DNA from: Gymnorhina tibicen
Taxonomy: Eukaryota; Chordata; Aves; Passeriformes; Artamidae
Length of the DNA: 64,000 nucleotides
Direction: 5' to 3'
Assembly: GCA_013399875.1 (NCBI GenBank)
Contig: VXAZ01008187.1
Coordinates: 124,577 to 188,576 of the forward strand
Positions 12,783 through 24,602 of the stretch are shown piece after piece. The position numbers and the translations under genes are program-made. Within the stretch, counting starts at the first letter, position 1. Each line of letters begins with the position of its first letter. The notes below the pieces were generated by a model. That model saw only the letters and a program-made list of their open reading frames with translations, ran no database searches and was not told the origin of the DNA.

Positions 12783-13602
12783 ATGGACAAGCTGGAGAAG
12801 TGGGCCAATGGGGATATTATCAGGTTAAACATGACCAAGTGCAAGGTATTGCACCTGATTCAGGGCAACCCCCCATTATCAATACAGGTTGGGGATGAAC
12901 AGATTGAGAGCAGCCCTGCTGAGAAGGACTTGGGGGTGCTGCTGGGTGAGAGGCTGGACATGACCCAGCCATGGGCACTCCCAGCCCAGAGAGCCAAGTG
13001 TGTCCTGGGCTGCATCCAAAGCAGTGTGGGCAGCAGGGGAGGGAGGGGATTCTGTCCCTCTGCTCTGGTGAGACCCCACCTGCAGTGCTGCATCCAGCTC
13101 TGGGGTCCCAGCACAGCAAGGACATGGACCTGCTGGAGTGAGTCCAGAGGAGGGCCACCAAGATGATCAGAGGGATGGAGCACCTCTCCTGTGAAGACAG
13201 ACCGACAGAGTTGGGCTTGTTCAGCTTGGAGAAGAGAAGGGCTGGGGAGACCCTACAGCACCTTTCAGCACCTGAAGGGAGCTACAAGAAAGATGGAGGG
13301 GGACTTTTACAAGGGCCCGTATTGCTCGGACAAGGGATAATGGTTTCAAAGTGAAAGAGAGTAGGTTTAGATTATATAGTAGGAATAAATTCTTTGCTTG
13401 TGATGGTGGTGAGGCTCTGGAACAGGCTGCTCAGAGAAGACCTGGATGCCCCATCCCTGGAAGTCTTCAAGGTCAGGTTGGATGGGGCCCTGTGCAACCT
13501 GCTCTAGTGAAAGATGTCCCTGCCCATGGCAGGGGAGTTGTAATTAGATGATTTGTAATGTCCCTTGCAACCCAAACCTTTCTATGATTCTATGATTCCA
13601 TA
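12783..13602 (+). mobile_element. CR1 LINE, 5'-truncated 3' portion
   Basis: About 0.8 kb of a Chicken Repeat 1 non-LTR retrotransposon in sense orientation. The translated pieces match the C-terminal end of the CR1 reverse-transcriptase ORF: DKLEKWANG, KCKVLHL, SPAEKDLGVLLGERLDM, then in another frame a [13 protein letters not shown] segment. Frameshifts separate these pieces, so it is dead. The 3' end carries the CR1 tail TTCTATGATTCTATGATTC at about 13580-13598. The insertion lies antisense within FMN1. The 5' boundary is approximate. Confidence 0.93.
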
Positions 13603-15666
13603 AGCAAACACTATATGTGCACATACACAATTATATTAGACATTAATGTTAGGGTGCTCCTAATCCAGAGCAAGCATGGCTATTCAATAAATAGCTTTGT
13701 TTTTCATATTGTTATTATTATGAATATAAGTGCATTTTAAAACAATAGTGTCAAACTTTTGATTAGTCAGGCTAAACGTTTTCTTCTAACAACAGAAAAG
13801 GACTATAGATAACATGACTGGGTGTAGTGCAACTGTGAGTACATAAATTGGTCCATTGTAGATGCTATTTCCTGGGAACATGATCTTAGCTTCAGAATTC
13901 TCTCCAGACACTGGCTCCTTTTACCACAGTTGTCTTGCTGTCCAGTCTGGTGACTGCACAGGGAAGACAATATCTGGGTGTGACATCCCACCCTGAAGAG
14001 GAAGGGAACACCCAAGGGTTGCTGTCATCAGAGCAACTCACGCAGCCTGGTTTTGGCCGCTATCTTTCTTACAAGCTGCTTGTAGCAGTGCTGCACTCCA
14101 AACAGCTTCTGATGGCAGCAACTGCTGCAGCAGCCTTCTCACTATTATTCTTTTGACAACTCCTCCTTCAATCCCAAGGACTCGTCTTGAAGAAAAATAG
14201 TCTTAGAAATACAAGGGGTCTGTAATTCAACCCAGAGTTCTGTTCTGAAAGAGAGCCACAGGGAGTGAGCTGCAGGATAAAGTGTCTTGGTGGGTCCCTA
14301 GCAGTCCATCAGCCCATGTTGACCACCCTTTTTTAAACAGAAATTAAGACTTTTGTTCTGAGTATTTTAAAAATAGTGGAATAAATATTCCTCCTTGTCA
14401 ACTACAAGAAACTGAAATGATTCCATTTTTTCATAATGCAGTTACTTAGATTTTTAGACATAAAATATTTATTTTAAAGTATGAAAGATGGAAACGAACT
14501 GCTTACTAATCTCAGATATCTCTTATGTTACCCAAAATATTCCTTAATGGCCTTTAATTTGTAACTCCTCCTGCTTTATACAAGGACTTTGTAAATGCAA
14601 AGAATCCTCACGGATTATATACTTCCTGTTGTAGCATATATTTCTAGCAGTGATAACAGCTATGTCACAGTTCCTCTCAGTCTAGTTATTTGTTTTCAAC
14701 TCAACAATTTATTACAAGGATAAACCTGTACCTTCACACCGGTACAAGAATATTCTAAATAATTATTTTAAGAAAAGAAAGTTAGGCCAAGAAATCAATT
14801 TTATAACAAGCTTAAGAGAATATCAAAGGTGACTGTAAGCATTAAAATGCACTTTAAATGTACTTCTAAGTAATTTTTTATATTTCCACCAATAGATGTC
14901 ACTCTTACACGAATTTGTTTTAGTGTTTCTTTGCACAAACTGTATTATGTAATCTAGTCTTTAAAGCAATTTCTTTGAACCATTCAATCCTTTCCATGTT
15001 TCTTTCCTCTTCTTCTGCATTCTGTTCCCTTCTCCCTCCAATTTGAAAACTACTGCCAAAACACACCTCTGTAGGCTGCTTACTCCTCACCCTGGGAGCA
15101 TCTAAGTATTTCCAGCTACATTAAGCTGGTCAGACATTATGATTAACTCAGGTTGCCCTCTGAAGCTTCAGTGTTTTGTACCCTAGGAAGTTTAGAAACT
15201 TTTTGTCAAATTCATGGCCAGTTTGACTCCAGTGCCAGTTCTGCTTCTCCAAAACTCTGAGAAGCAGCAGCAGCAGCAGCATGACTCCCCGTGCTCTTGC
15301 TGCACACATGCACGCGAGCACACACACATGCACGTGTGCACACACACAGCTTGCTCCTGCAATGCATTTCCAGGAAGCAACTAATTTAAACTAAACACCC
15401 ATCAAGATTTTAGAAATGGCACATCATGTATCTTAATCTATTTATATAGTTTCAAAAATTTTCCATATGTATTGCTCTCAGCGGCACAAAGACATATGGA
15501 CTCACAGACCACCTGGAAAACTGTATCCCATCCAAAACTTTGCAGTTTGTCAGATATTTTGGAACATGGTTTTAGACTGACCCAAAATAAATCTGTACCA
15601 AAAATGTAATTTTATGTAATAAATGCTTGTTGAAATCCAATATAGCATGAATACAGTCCTACTCAC
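13603..15666 (-). other. FMN1: FMN1 intron, no gene seen
   Basis: Intronic sequence between a CR1 copy and the donor of the 176-bp exon. The intron begins GTGAGT at 15666-15661 on the minus strand. Contents worth noting are the AGC and CA repeats near 15.3 kb. No other recognisable element. Confidence 0.6.
15263..15348. repeat. AGC trinucleotide run plus CA/TG-rich tract
   Basis: Six AGC units at 15263-15280 are followed by an imperfect CA-rich stretch at 15301-15348 interrupted by GCACG and GTG. Both are microsatellite-type and probably length-polymorphic. They lie about 0.3-0.4 kb into the intron after the FMN1 exon that ends at 15667. Confidence 0.85.
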
Positions 15667-15842
15667 ATTCAATTCCAGGCTCAGATGCAACACACTTCTG
15701 TTGATCTTCTCTTTCTCACTTGGATGAGGAAATGAGTTTGAGTGCCCCAGTCTGCAATCCAGAACCCATGTATCTTCATCTCTGTTTGACACATCCAAAT
15801 TAGTCAGCCGTTCAGTGAAGTCATCCTTGAAAGCAGACTCTG
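15667..15842 (-). CDS. FMN1: Formin-1, second coding exon of the long isoform
   Basis: A 176-bp internal exon. The acceptor is TTCCAG|CAG (AG at 15844-15843) and the donor is AAT|GTGAGT. The first two bases complete the codon left open by the 42281 exon, giving Ala, followed by 58 full codons ending LHLSLELN at phase 0. The mid-exon block RDEDTWVLDCR and the block EKEKINRS align with the mammalian formin-1 segment RDGGAWVLGYR and EREKSNRS, which directly precedes PDHSLTEQ. The remaining residues are diverged, so the identification rests on these blocks plus exact splice-phase closure on both sides. The acceptor is a tandem NAGNAG (see findings), so an Ala-less variant is possible. Confidence 0.9.
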
Positions 15843-15861
15843 CTGGAAGGCCCAAATGAAA

Positions 15862-15882
15862 TAAATTAAATTAAATTAAATA
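15862..15882. repeat. (TTAAA)n short tandem repeat at the exon branch-point zone
   Basis: TAAATTAAATTAAATTAAAT on the plus strand. On the FMN1 strand it reads as repeated TTTAA units about 20-40 nt upstream of the 15843 acceptor, where the branch point and pyrimidine tract are expected. Confidence 0.8.
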
Positions 15883-16823
15883 ATTCTATGCATCTGCACA
15901 TAATCTCTGCATATAAAAAGTCCTAAATCTTTTTGAAACTCTGGTACACACTACCAACATGTGCACTTACAGTTCTCCTGTTTGTTTAAAACAAAACAGA
16001 ATGGTATAAAGGGGGTAAAAACTTCGTTTTCACTCAGAAAAAATCTTATTGTCCTTAAATTTTGTGGGTCAGATCTAGCATTAAAAAAAGTGAGCTGCTT
16101 GTCTTCCCCCATACACAGACGCAGATTGTGTATAAGATGCTTGAGTTTTCACCTCTGCACTGTTACTGATCATCCTAAATGTGCTCGTTACACACACATA
16201 TTTCAGAGGTGGGTGTGAAGTATAAAACTACACTAAGGAAGCTCCACAAACTAATTTGACAAACTTTTTGACATTGGCTAAACACAGCCTTAGTGGGGAC
16301 GGTGCCAATCCACATTAGTCCCTTACACCAAGTGCATAAAAAGCAGATCTTTTTATGATCTTTCAATCAGAAGTGATGCTTAAGATTTTACCTTTCTCTA
16401 GTTACCTTAAAACATAGTATCAACCTGGTTTTGGAACGGTTTAGGTACAAACAGCCACGGATTTAACGGGAGAGGTAAGAACAAAACCTGTCAGCTAAGG
16501 AGGTACTCCTCTATGTCATGCATTGCAACCACTCAGCACTCTCCGTCCTGTTCATAGCATTGCTGGTTTATTAGACCCCCCAAAAATGTCTATTTCTGCA
16601 TGATAGCCTCCACTTTAGCAGTGAGAAAACCAATGAATTCCATGAAGTTAGTGTGTCCTCTGAAGTGTAATGTCTGACATAAGATACATAACACCTCTTT
16701 TTATATTCTGTAGGATATATATACTCTTTCATATACACAGACACATCCATCTTGGGTCATTTTACTGGAAACTTTTATTAGTACAGTTCCTGGCTGCTGC
16801 ATATCATAGCTTAGCATTATAAA

Positions 16824-16975
16824 AGCAACCCTGGAAGAGTTTAAGGGCAGATTTGATGGAACTCTGAGAACCTGGTCTAGTGAAAGATATCCCTGTCCAT
16901 GACATGGGAGTTGGAACTAGATGATCTTTGTGGTCCTGTTCTGTCCAGGCCCTTCTCTGATTCTATTAATGGCAC
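16824..16975 (+). mobile_element. CR1 LINE 3'-end fragment
   Basis: Typical CR1 terminal sequence in sense orientation: a segment like 'ACCCTGGAAGAGTTTAAGG', then GTTGGAACTAGATGATCTTTG, ending in GATTCTATT. It is severely 5'-truncated at about 150 bp and resembles the 3' end of the copy at 12783-13602. Confidence 0.85.
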
Positions 16976-17533
16976 TTAACAAATTTGTAACTTTTAAAAG
17001 TTCTTTTTTCTTTTTCCCTAACCTTAAAAGACCACATAAAAAAAAGAGGCACTAGGATCAGAATCTGTAAGAATATTTGCTTAAATATAGGCTGATTTTC
17101 AAACTTTGATAGCTTACAGTTCCGAATAATTTAGTTGCCACACTGTATCAATAAGCATAGTAAAGTAAAATACTTGATAAAATGGCCAATAATCCAAAGT
17201 ACAAGTCAGTCATTATTGTGTGAATAAACTCATCTTTCATCTTACTCAGATGAAATCTCAGGGTGCATTTCTGCATACAGCATTTCTGCAAAAGAGTATT
17301 ACACATACATTTACACATTTTGAAATTCTGCACTGCATATAATATTAAACTGTGTCAAGATATTCAAACACAAGACAGCACATTTTAAGACATTCTCAGG
17401 TCCAGATTTGGTATCTTTTAGATCAGGGATCTAAAGAGAGACTTGCTTTCTGGCTTTCTGAATCATTGGTTTTCTGCATATTATTACACGTTTGATTTTT
17501 TTTTTGTTGGCCCTTATGCCATTCTGTAAGTAT

Positions 17534-17643
17534 TGTGTTTTAACCACAGCCAGCAACCAAATACCATGCAGCAACCATGTATCCAAAACATAGCCCCGTA
17601 CTAGCCGCTGTGAAGAAAATTAACTCTACCCCACCTAAAACCC
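17534..17643 (-). mobile_element. Endogenous-retrovirus LTR reduced to its two ends
   Basis: The first about 45 bp (17534-17578) match one end of the solo LTR at 40496, in the block CAGCCAGCAACCAAATACCA. From 17581, ATCCAAAACATAGCCCCGTA onward matches the opposite end of that LTR at 41002-41055. The roughly 0.47 kb that separates these blocks in the other copy is absent here. No flanking target duplication is evident. Sense orientation is inferred from the fuller copy. There is no coding content. Confidence 0.8.
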
Positions 17644-18099
17644 ACTCATTAAGCCATTTCCATATTTAGAAATTAAGATCAGAAATACAAATATTATGCT
17701 TTTAATATTAACTACAAATATTATTCATATAATAAGCTGAAAAAAATGTATTGGTTGAATTTTGACCTCGTTTTTGTTGCACCATACAATTAGCCCAGTT
17801 ACCTCTAGCCACCCGCCTTTTAGGTGATTATGATGTGGAAAATACAAAGAAAATTCCAGGTAAGTGGAGAGGAAACAGTAAAAATCACCAGTTTTTGTGG
17901 GTATCTACTGACTTTTCATCACATAAAAAATTGGAATCCTGTCAAATAACCTATAAAACCCATATATGCTTTCATAAAAAATTAAAACAGCATTAAAATG
18001 CAAATATACGTAGTAAAAACCAGGAAATACTACCATTTTTAATTCATTTTTAAATTAATTTTAAAAAGCATAATTTAATGCTCTTTGGGAATTCATTTT

Positions 18100-18119
18100 A
18101 TCTTTGTAATTACAAAGAT
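18100..18119. repeat. Perfect 20-bp palindrome, core TAATTA
   Basis: ATCTTTGTAATTACAAAGAT is its own reverse complement. A second copy of one arm, ATCTTTGTAATTA, follows at about 18131-18143. The centre is a homeodomain-type TAATTA core. It is intronic and of unknown function. Confidence 0.9.
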
Positions 18120-21100
18120 GAATTACATTTATCTTTGTAATTATCTTGTAATGGTTGCCCATCCTGCTCAGCATTACTTCTAATACTTCAAAGCTTGATT
18201 ACAGTTTGTAGTTTGCAGTAATTTTGGATCAATTATTTTTAGCTGTGTTGTTCAAGGTGTCTGTTCTATGTCAGCTACTGCTAAAGAGAAAATTCATTTG
18301 CAGCAATGATTTTTACCCATAATATGCTTACTCTAATAACTTCCATTTATTCATTAGGTGATACAGAGCTGTAGCAAGAAACGACACTCAGAATTCCTTC
18401 TTGCAGCAGCTGGTATTTCGTATAACTAACTGTGGCCCAGCTAAGAACAGTCAGCCTGCCAAATGCTTTCTGGGCCTCTAGAAAAATTAATACCTCCCTC
18501 AGCTGCAGAGATTCAGTTTTTGTCCAAATTTAATTTTATGCACCATCATATTAATTTATGGTATTTCTTTCTGTTGGCAGACTCCTCCCAAGTCTGTTAC
18601 CAAGCCTCTATTCTCCACCCTCTGTGCAATTATTACTTAATGTTCTGTTATCTATGCATTTACCCCTGTAGCTGATGATCGCATTCCTCCCTGAACCAGT
18701 TCTCACCTGCACACACCATTAGCATACAACCAATTCTTTGGTAAGGGACCCATCCAACCCAGCAGACAGTGGAATATGAAAAGAGAGCTTTATCCATCTA
18801 AGTATTCTATTTTAAGCAAATTCTTAAATGTTTTGTCATATTTTTCCCTGAAGTTCACCACTCTGTCAGCTCTGACAGATGGGTTTTACTGCTACTTACA
18901 CTTATCCAGGAAACAATTTTTTTTTAAATTGGCAACCTACTGTAATCTGATTGTGTGTTTAAAAAAAAGGTCATATATATTTTATGCATGCATATGCAAA
19001 CACATGTATATATCATTGAAGCAGAAGCTAAATTTAGGAAGTTTTTAAATGCATATGTTTATCCTTTAGCCAGCTTAACTGATTTGACATCTTTTTTTTT
19101 CCCTCTAAAAAAAGAGACGTTCAAGAAAGTTCAATTGCTATTCAAACTGTCTTCCAGGTTTTACAGTTTATACCGCATAGGAGCGCCTCCTGTGCGCACT
19201 GTACGCACAAAGAAGACTGCCCAAATACAGATCTGCTGCCATCTATTGTCCCAAGGGAATGGAAGACAGAGCAATGTAAATACAGGAAGACAATACTTAA
19301 TGCTTCTCTGGCAATTCTTTTCAGGCAGACTTTGTGAGTGTAAGGAAACAACTTTTTTCATGTTGTCACAAGTAAGACAGATGAGGCACTCAAACCTCAG
19401 GGGTACAGACAGGGTCACATCATCAGACCGTGACAATAAACTGAACATCCAGAATTTCCTAAACCTTCTAGTCCTATGCTGAACATACATAATTATAAGG
19501 TAATTACATCTGACTTTTTTTGTACAAATTACCATTCTTGTCATACAAACTTTTCAAAACACAGATTCCTAAATTAGCAAACAGGCATATTAGATATCAT
19601 GTAATACATTTCTGTTAAGTCGCCATTGTGGAATACACAGTTCTACAATTTCTATGGAAAAATTTCTGTGGGCAGTCTCTCTCTGCAGAAAACCTGTTTG
19701 TGCTTTCTCAGCTGTCTGGAAGAAAGACCTTGGTGGAAAAAAATCAGCTTCTTAATTTTTTTTTTTTTTTTTGCTAGTTTAAGAAATTAGGATGTCATGA
19801 TATCCATTTCCTTGGGTACGTGGTTTGCTTAACCACAACACACTTAACTCTGAGGCCAATGTTTACACTGATTGCTTTTAGCAATGTTTCTTGACCACTA
19901 TATATTAATATTTCAATCACATTCCATTCTTTCTAGATTGCTTTATTATACTGCATAGGATAAAAATATAATGGTTACTCTTTTTGTATGTTGATTCCTA
20001 TGTAATGTACAATCCTGTTGCCTAGTTGATTGAATGTTATAAACACTCATATGCATGAATAAAGAAAACCTTGTGTTAATTAGATACTTGTATTCACTGC
20101 TTGTCTCTTGGAAGGAGTGAAAAGAAGGTAAATAAAATTTACATCTTCATACACCATTTGGGAATGAGTCTCAGAATGCCAGGTTTTGTGGACCTTTTAT
20201 GTTTGGGGGGGGTCTTAAATTTTAGAAAAAAACCCCTAACAAACAAAATAAATAACCAAGTAGGTTTTTTCAGCAAGTGAATCACAAAACTGAAACAGTC
20301 TAACTCAGAAGTTGCCTATTTAAAGGCACCATATTGACAGTAGAAATGAACAGTGATCATCAGAACTACATTTAGCGGATTTACGGTATTACTGACTTAA
20401 GAGAATGTTATTACTGTAGGGATTTAGCTCTTGCAAGATCTTAAGTCAGCAAATCACAGTATGTTAAAGAGTCTTTGGTACACTTCCTTGTTCAAATAGA
20501 TGAGGCTTGACCATTGTTATTGAAAACATTGATGGAACTTGAAGATAAACTGAGTCAACATATTTTTTAAAATTATAGAAATCCAAAATATGGAGATCCT
20601 ACCAAATTTTTTTGTTTTGCAGTGGGAACCTCAAATTTCATGATCCATCCCTCTGGCCTGACCTTTTCCTTTCTAAGCAGTAAAAGCTTTCTGATTTCTC
20701 CTGTTTAAAATGTCTCTTTTATTTTTGTTATTACAGACACCAATGTATTAAATCTCAAAACAGCAGTCTCAGCAGTTGCAGATTCTGTGGTTAGATGATA
20801 TTGCACAGTTCCATCCACATGCCATCTGTGGTACCTGATATCTATTAGTATATAAAGACATGAATTCTGTATAAACATATAGGTTATGCACTCGGTGTTC
20901 CCGTGTATGTAGCTGACACAGAGGACAATAAGATTTGATTTTCTGGAGTTAAAGTCTATTTTGAAGCTGAAGAAATAAATAAGTAGGGAGAAAGATAAGA
21001 GAACTTGAAAGGGGATTTAAAAACCTATAGGAAGCCCTCCTCCTTCCCTTTTAATTTTCCAGACTTCCTTCATGGGAAAGAAGCAAATAGAAGAAACCTG

Positions 21101-24100
21101 TTTGCTCTGGTAGAGACCCAAGAGAAGACTGAAATCTTAGCAGCAATACAGTTCTTTCTGTTTTATTGGATAGAGTGTAAGAAGTACGTAGTTGTCTGTG
21201 CAGAAAAGTGAATATTGTACACTAGGTAGATTAATAAATCCTTTTAACGTGAAGAAAACTCATAGAGCAAGACTAGAGACACTGGAAAATGATACTAAAT
21301 GCTGTCTTTGGGAATGAAGTCATCTTTCCCCCTAATTTATACAGTTTTATTTAATCTGTATTGTAGCATGAGGCGATTCATAGTATAAACAGTTTAGCAA
21401 AATCCTTGCTGAAGATTTCCTGTTTCCACAGTACATTTAGAAATTCTTTTTGCATAATGACAAATTTTGAATTTTAAAAAGCAAATGTTAGGCCTGTTAC
21501 TTGCTATATTGCTGTGACGAAGAAGCCTGAATGGCACAGTACTTAAATCTCTCGAAGTGGTGAGTGTGGGAGCAAAGCCCTGGAGCAGCAACACCCTGCA
21601 GTGGCAGTTAAGGTCCTTATAACACTCAGAAGGCTAGAAGCTCCTAAAGTACCAATATCCAAAACAATCAACAACTAATTGTCTTTTGTCTGTGTTCTCT
21701 TTCTCCTAGCAAATAGTAAGTACAACTTAGTACAGCTAATAATGGAGAAAAAAAACATGAAAGTGGCTTCAAATCCATCCAATTACTAACAGAAAAATCT
21801 ATTGCCAAGTAAAATTAACAACTCCCTCCCTTGCTAGCAAATAAAAATCAGTATGTTATTCTGAAGGGTGAACTTGAAGAAGGACATCTTCCTGCAGGAG
21901 GTGATAAACTGTACATAGCTTGACATGAACTTCTATCATTAAAAGAAAAGAACAGCAAAGTCGGTGAAGATAAAGCTTTCTGGCCTAGAAAGTTCAACTG
22001 AGTGACCACCAAACATAGGGATGTGAAGGAAATCCAAAATACTTATTTTCTTGTAAAAAATTTTTGTGCAACTTCTGAATGCAGAGTGTATCAACTGCAA
22101 AAGTATGTGATGCAACTCAAAGCTTTTGAAAAATACTTCAGAATCCTTACAAACCTAAGAAAGCTTAGTAACATCTATCAAATCCTATAAATTCCTTATA
22201 TAAATTTAAAGGGTTTGCACTAAAGTAACTTTTCATTTAGTTTGTTGACACTGAATGTGATTTATATTTTTTAATTTATTAAGGGTTCGCATTTATAGTA
22301 ATTTATATAGTTTATACTGCTTTTTTTCCTTCTCCTCAATCTATTCATTCTAGACAAAAATCCCCAGCCCCTAAGAAAGCAAACCCTAATAGAAAAAATA
22401 AGAATACTTATCACTAACTTAGTATAAAAGAACTAGTTTTTAGATTAGGGAAATTTAGAATTTAGATTAGGGAAAAAAAGCCCAACAAACAAAATCAAAC
22501 CAAACCAAAAAAAGGCAAGGTCATCAGCAGAAAGATAAGAGAACCATATTCAAGATTCAATGCTGTATCATGCAACATGTACTTGAGAAACCAGAGGAAT
22601 AGGAACTCAAGTAACAAGTACAGAATGTATTTCCTGAATTAGGATACAGACCTGCAAGGTGCTGAGCAGTTTGGCCCCACACAAGCCTCCTGATTTAGCA
22701 CATACTCAAATTTAACAAGTTTAGTTACACTGAGCAAATAACAAGCAGTACCCGCCTTGTCAGTTGCCAGCCCAACCTTGCTTTCAGATGCAAGCAGGAT
22801 GCCCTCGAAGTGTTCACAATTGGCACTATAATCAAAGAACCAAAGATACTGAAAACGCCAGGAGAATAGACACAGGAAGCAATCGGCACTTCAGTGCAAA
22901 TTCTTCATCTTTTACTATTCTCAAAGAAGCTTCACACGTCCACAGTGAAATGCCACAATCAACATTCACACCAAGGCTCTGAGCTGCGATGCCAGGAACT
23001 TTCAGTGGAACGCTCATTTTTATTGCCAAAGAACTTCAACTTTTTATTGCTCACAGTAACTTCCAGATGGGGGTAATACCCAAAGTAATCTAGTTAAATA
23101 TCTAACCAGCATATATTAATTATACTAAATTTCCCAAGTGAGCCATTTGTGGACGTACAAAAATTAAATACTACAGAAAACTTTGAAATACCTGACAATT
23201 CACATATGTTTTTTCTTATTAAGCATATGCTAAATGTATTGCAGGGCTATAAAATAAATAATGAAAATATTCCAAAAACAGTTTACAACTATTTACAACT
23301 TCATTACCTGGACTAATTTCTATCCAATCAGAGCACATACCATATTTTTTATAGATTACACTCAAAGCAACTACCAAAAATGGAAGCATTCCTAAGACTG
23401 TAATTGCTATAATGGGGAGTGTTTCACTGTGACTTTTTACAAACAGTTCTCTCATCTGTGGTATTAGCCAGTTAAGTAAAAGAATGTGGAGGAGGAGACT
23501 GATGTTTAAATTCTTTATTCCTTATTTTGTTTAGCCAGGTTTGACCTTGCAAGCAACAGTTTTTGAAAAGATTAGAAATCTGCAGCTAATGCAATAAGGA
23601 AAATGAAGAACGATATAGAAAAAAAACAGACAAAAAGATACACAGCTGAAAGCTAACATCTTTTAGGCAGCAAGCTAGGAATAGAGGCTACAATGTCAGC
23701 AGTTTACGTAAATGTAATAAGCTATTTAATGACCATAAGAGTTTACATTACTTTTCTCATTTGCTTTTTATAATATTTCTCCTTCTACACTGGTCCTCAC
23801 TCTTAACCATGAGAAAGGTCACCGCCAAAAAGGTTTGGTTTGGGCATTAGGTAAGTAAATGACAGTATGTAATGAATGACAGTAAGATTGATTTTAAATA
23901 ACCTACCTAATATTTTACCTTACACTTCAAAATTTTAAAAGTTGCCTAACTAAGCTTTAACATCAATGAGCCTATTTGTAGAGGTCACTTAGGCCAGCCA
24001 CCTCTAGATCGCATTAATGTCATTGTATACATATTTTAGTGCAAATATTAAGATTTGATATAATGGAATATGGACAGAAATGTGCAAAAGCGCCAGAAGC

Positions 24101-24602
24101 AACAATTAAAGAACAGCCTGTATAGATAACCAGGGACATTGTCGACAGCAACAAAACTAATTAACACTGAGCATGTTATTTATAACTAGACCATGGGGCA
24201 TATGATTCATCAGTGAAAGACTGAAATGTGATAATAGGAGAATGAACATGGCCTGCACAGCCTGTGCTCTTCCTTCTCCTCTTGGAATAACATTGCATTG
24301 CATGTGACAGTCTTCTGCCTTTTATCCAACAGGAAGACACACAACAGTCCAAAATATACTGAAAATCAAGAAACGGAAAATGGGCAGCAACCTTGCTTAA
24401 TGTTCATGAAAAACAAAATACACAAGATTTTGCAGCAAAAGGATCCCCTGTTTTATGACCAATCTAGTGAAACCTAAGAGATGTAGTGAGGATTTGACAG
24501 CTAGTTTCTCCTTTTCTAACCTCATTCCCAACGCTGTCCAGACTGCTTTAACATATGCATTTTCTTGAGTGAGAGTGGTAACATTCTGTGACTGTGCAGA
24601 AT

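Larger units (their letters stand above)
15843..24602 (-). other. FMN1: FMN1 intron (part 1 of the 26.4 kb intron)
   Basis: AT-rich intron between the 176-bp exon and a large CR1 copy. It contains a short CR1 tail (16824-16975), a gutted LTR (17534-17643), a perfect 20-bp palindrome (18100-18119), an 18-base T run near 19757 and a 22-bp-period duplication at 22439-22475. The longest open frame (18955-19482) has no recognisable family and is treated as chance. Confidence 0.6.

Noticed and set aside
12783..13166. 127-codon open frame as a host gene
   Set aside because: It is the C-terminal part of the CR1 reverse-transcriptase ORF, followed by the CR1 tail.
15301..15348. CRISPR-like or satellite array
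   Set aside because: It is only a short imperfect CA/TG microsatellite. There are no regularly spaced direct repeats anywhere in the window.
18955..19482. 175-codon plus-strand open frame
   Set aside because: No recognisable domain, begins in an AT-rich repeat-like stretch, and an equally open antisense frame overlaps. No splice or promoter support.
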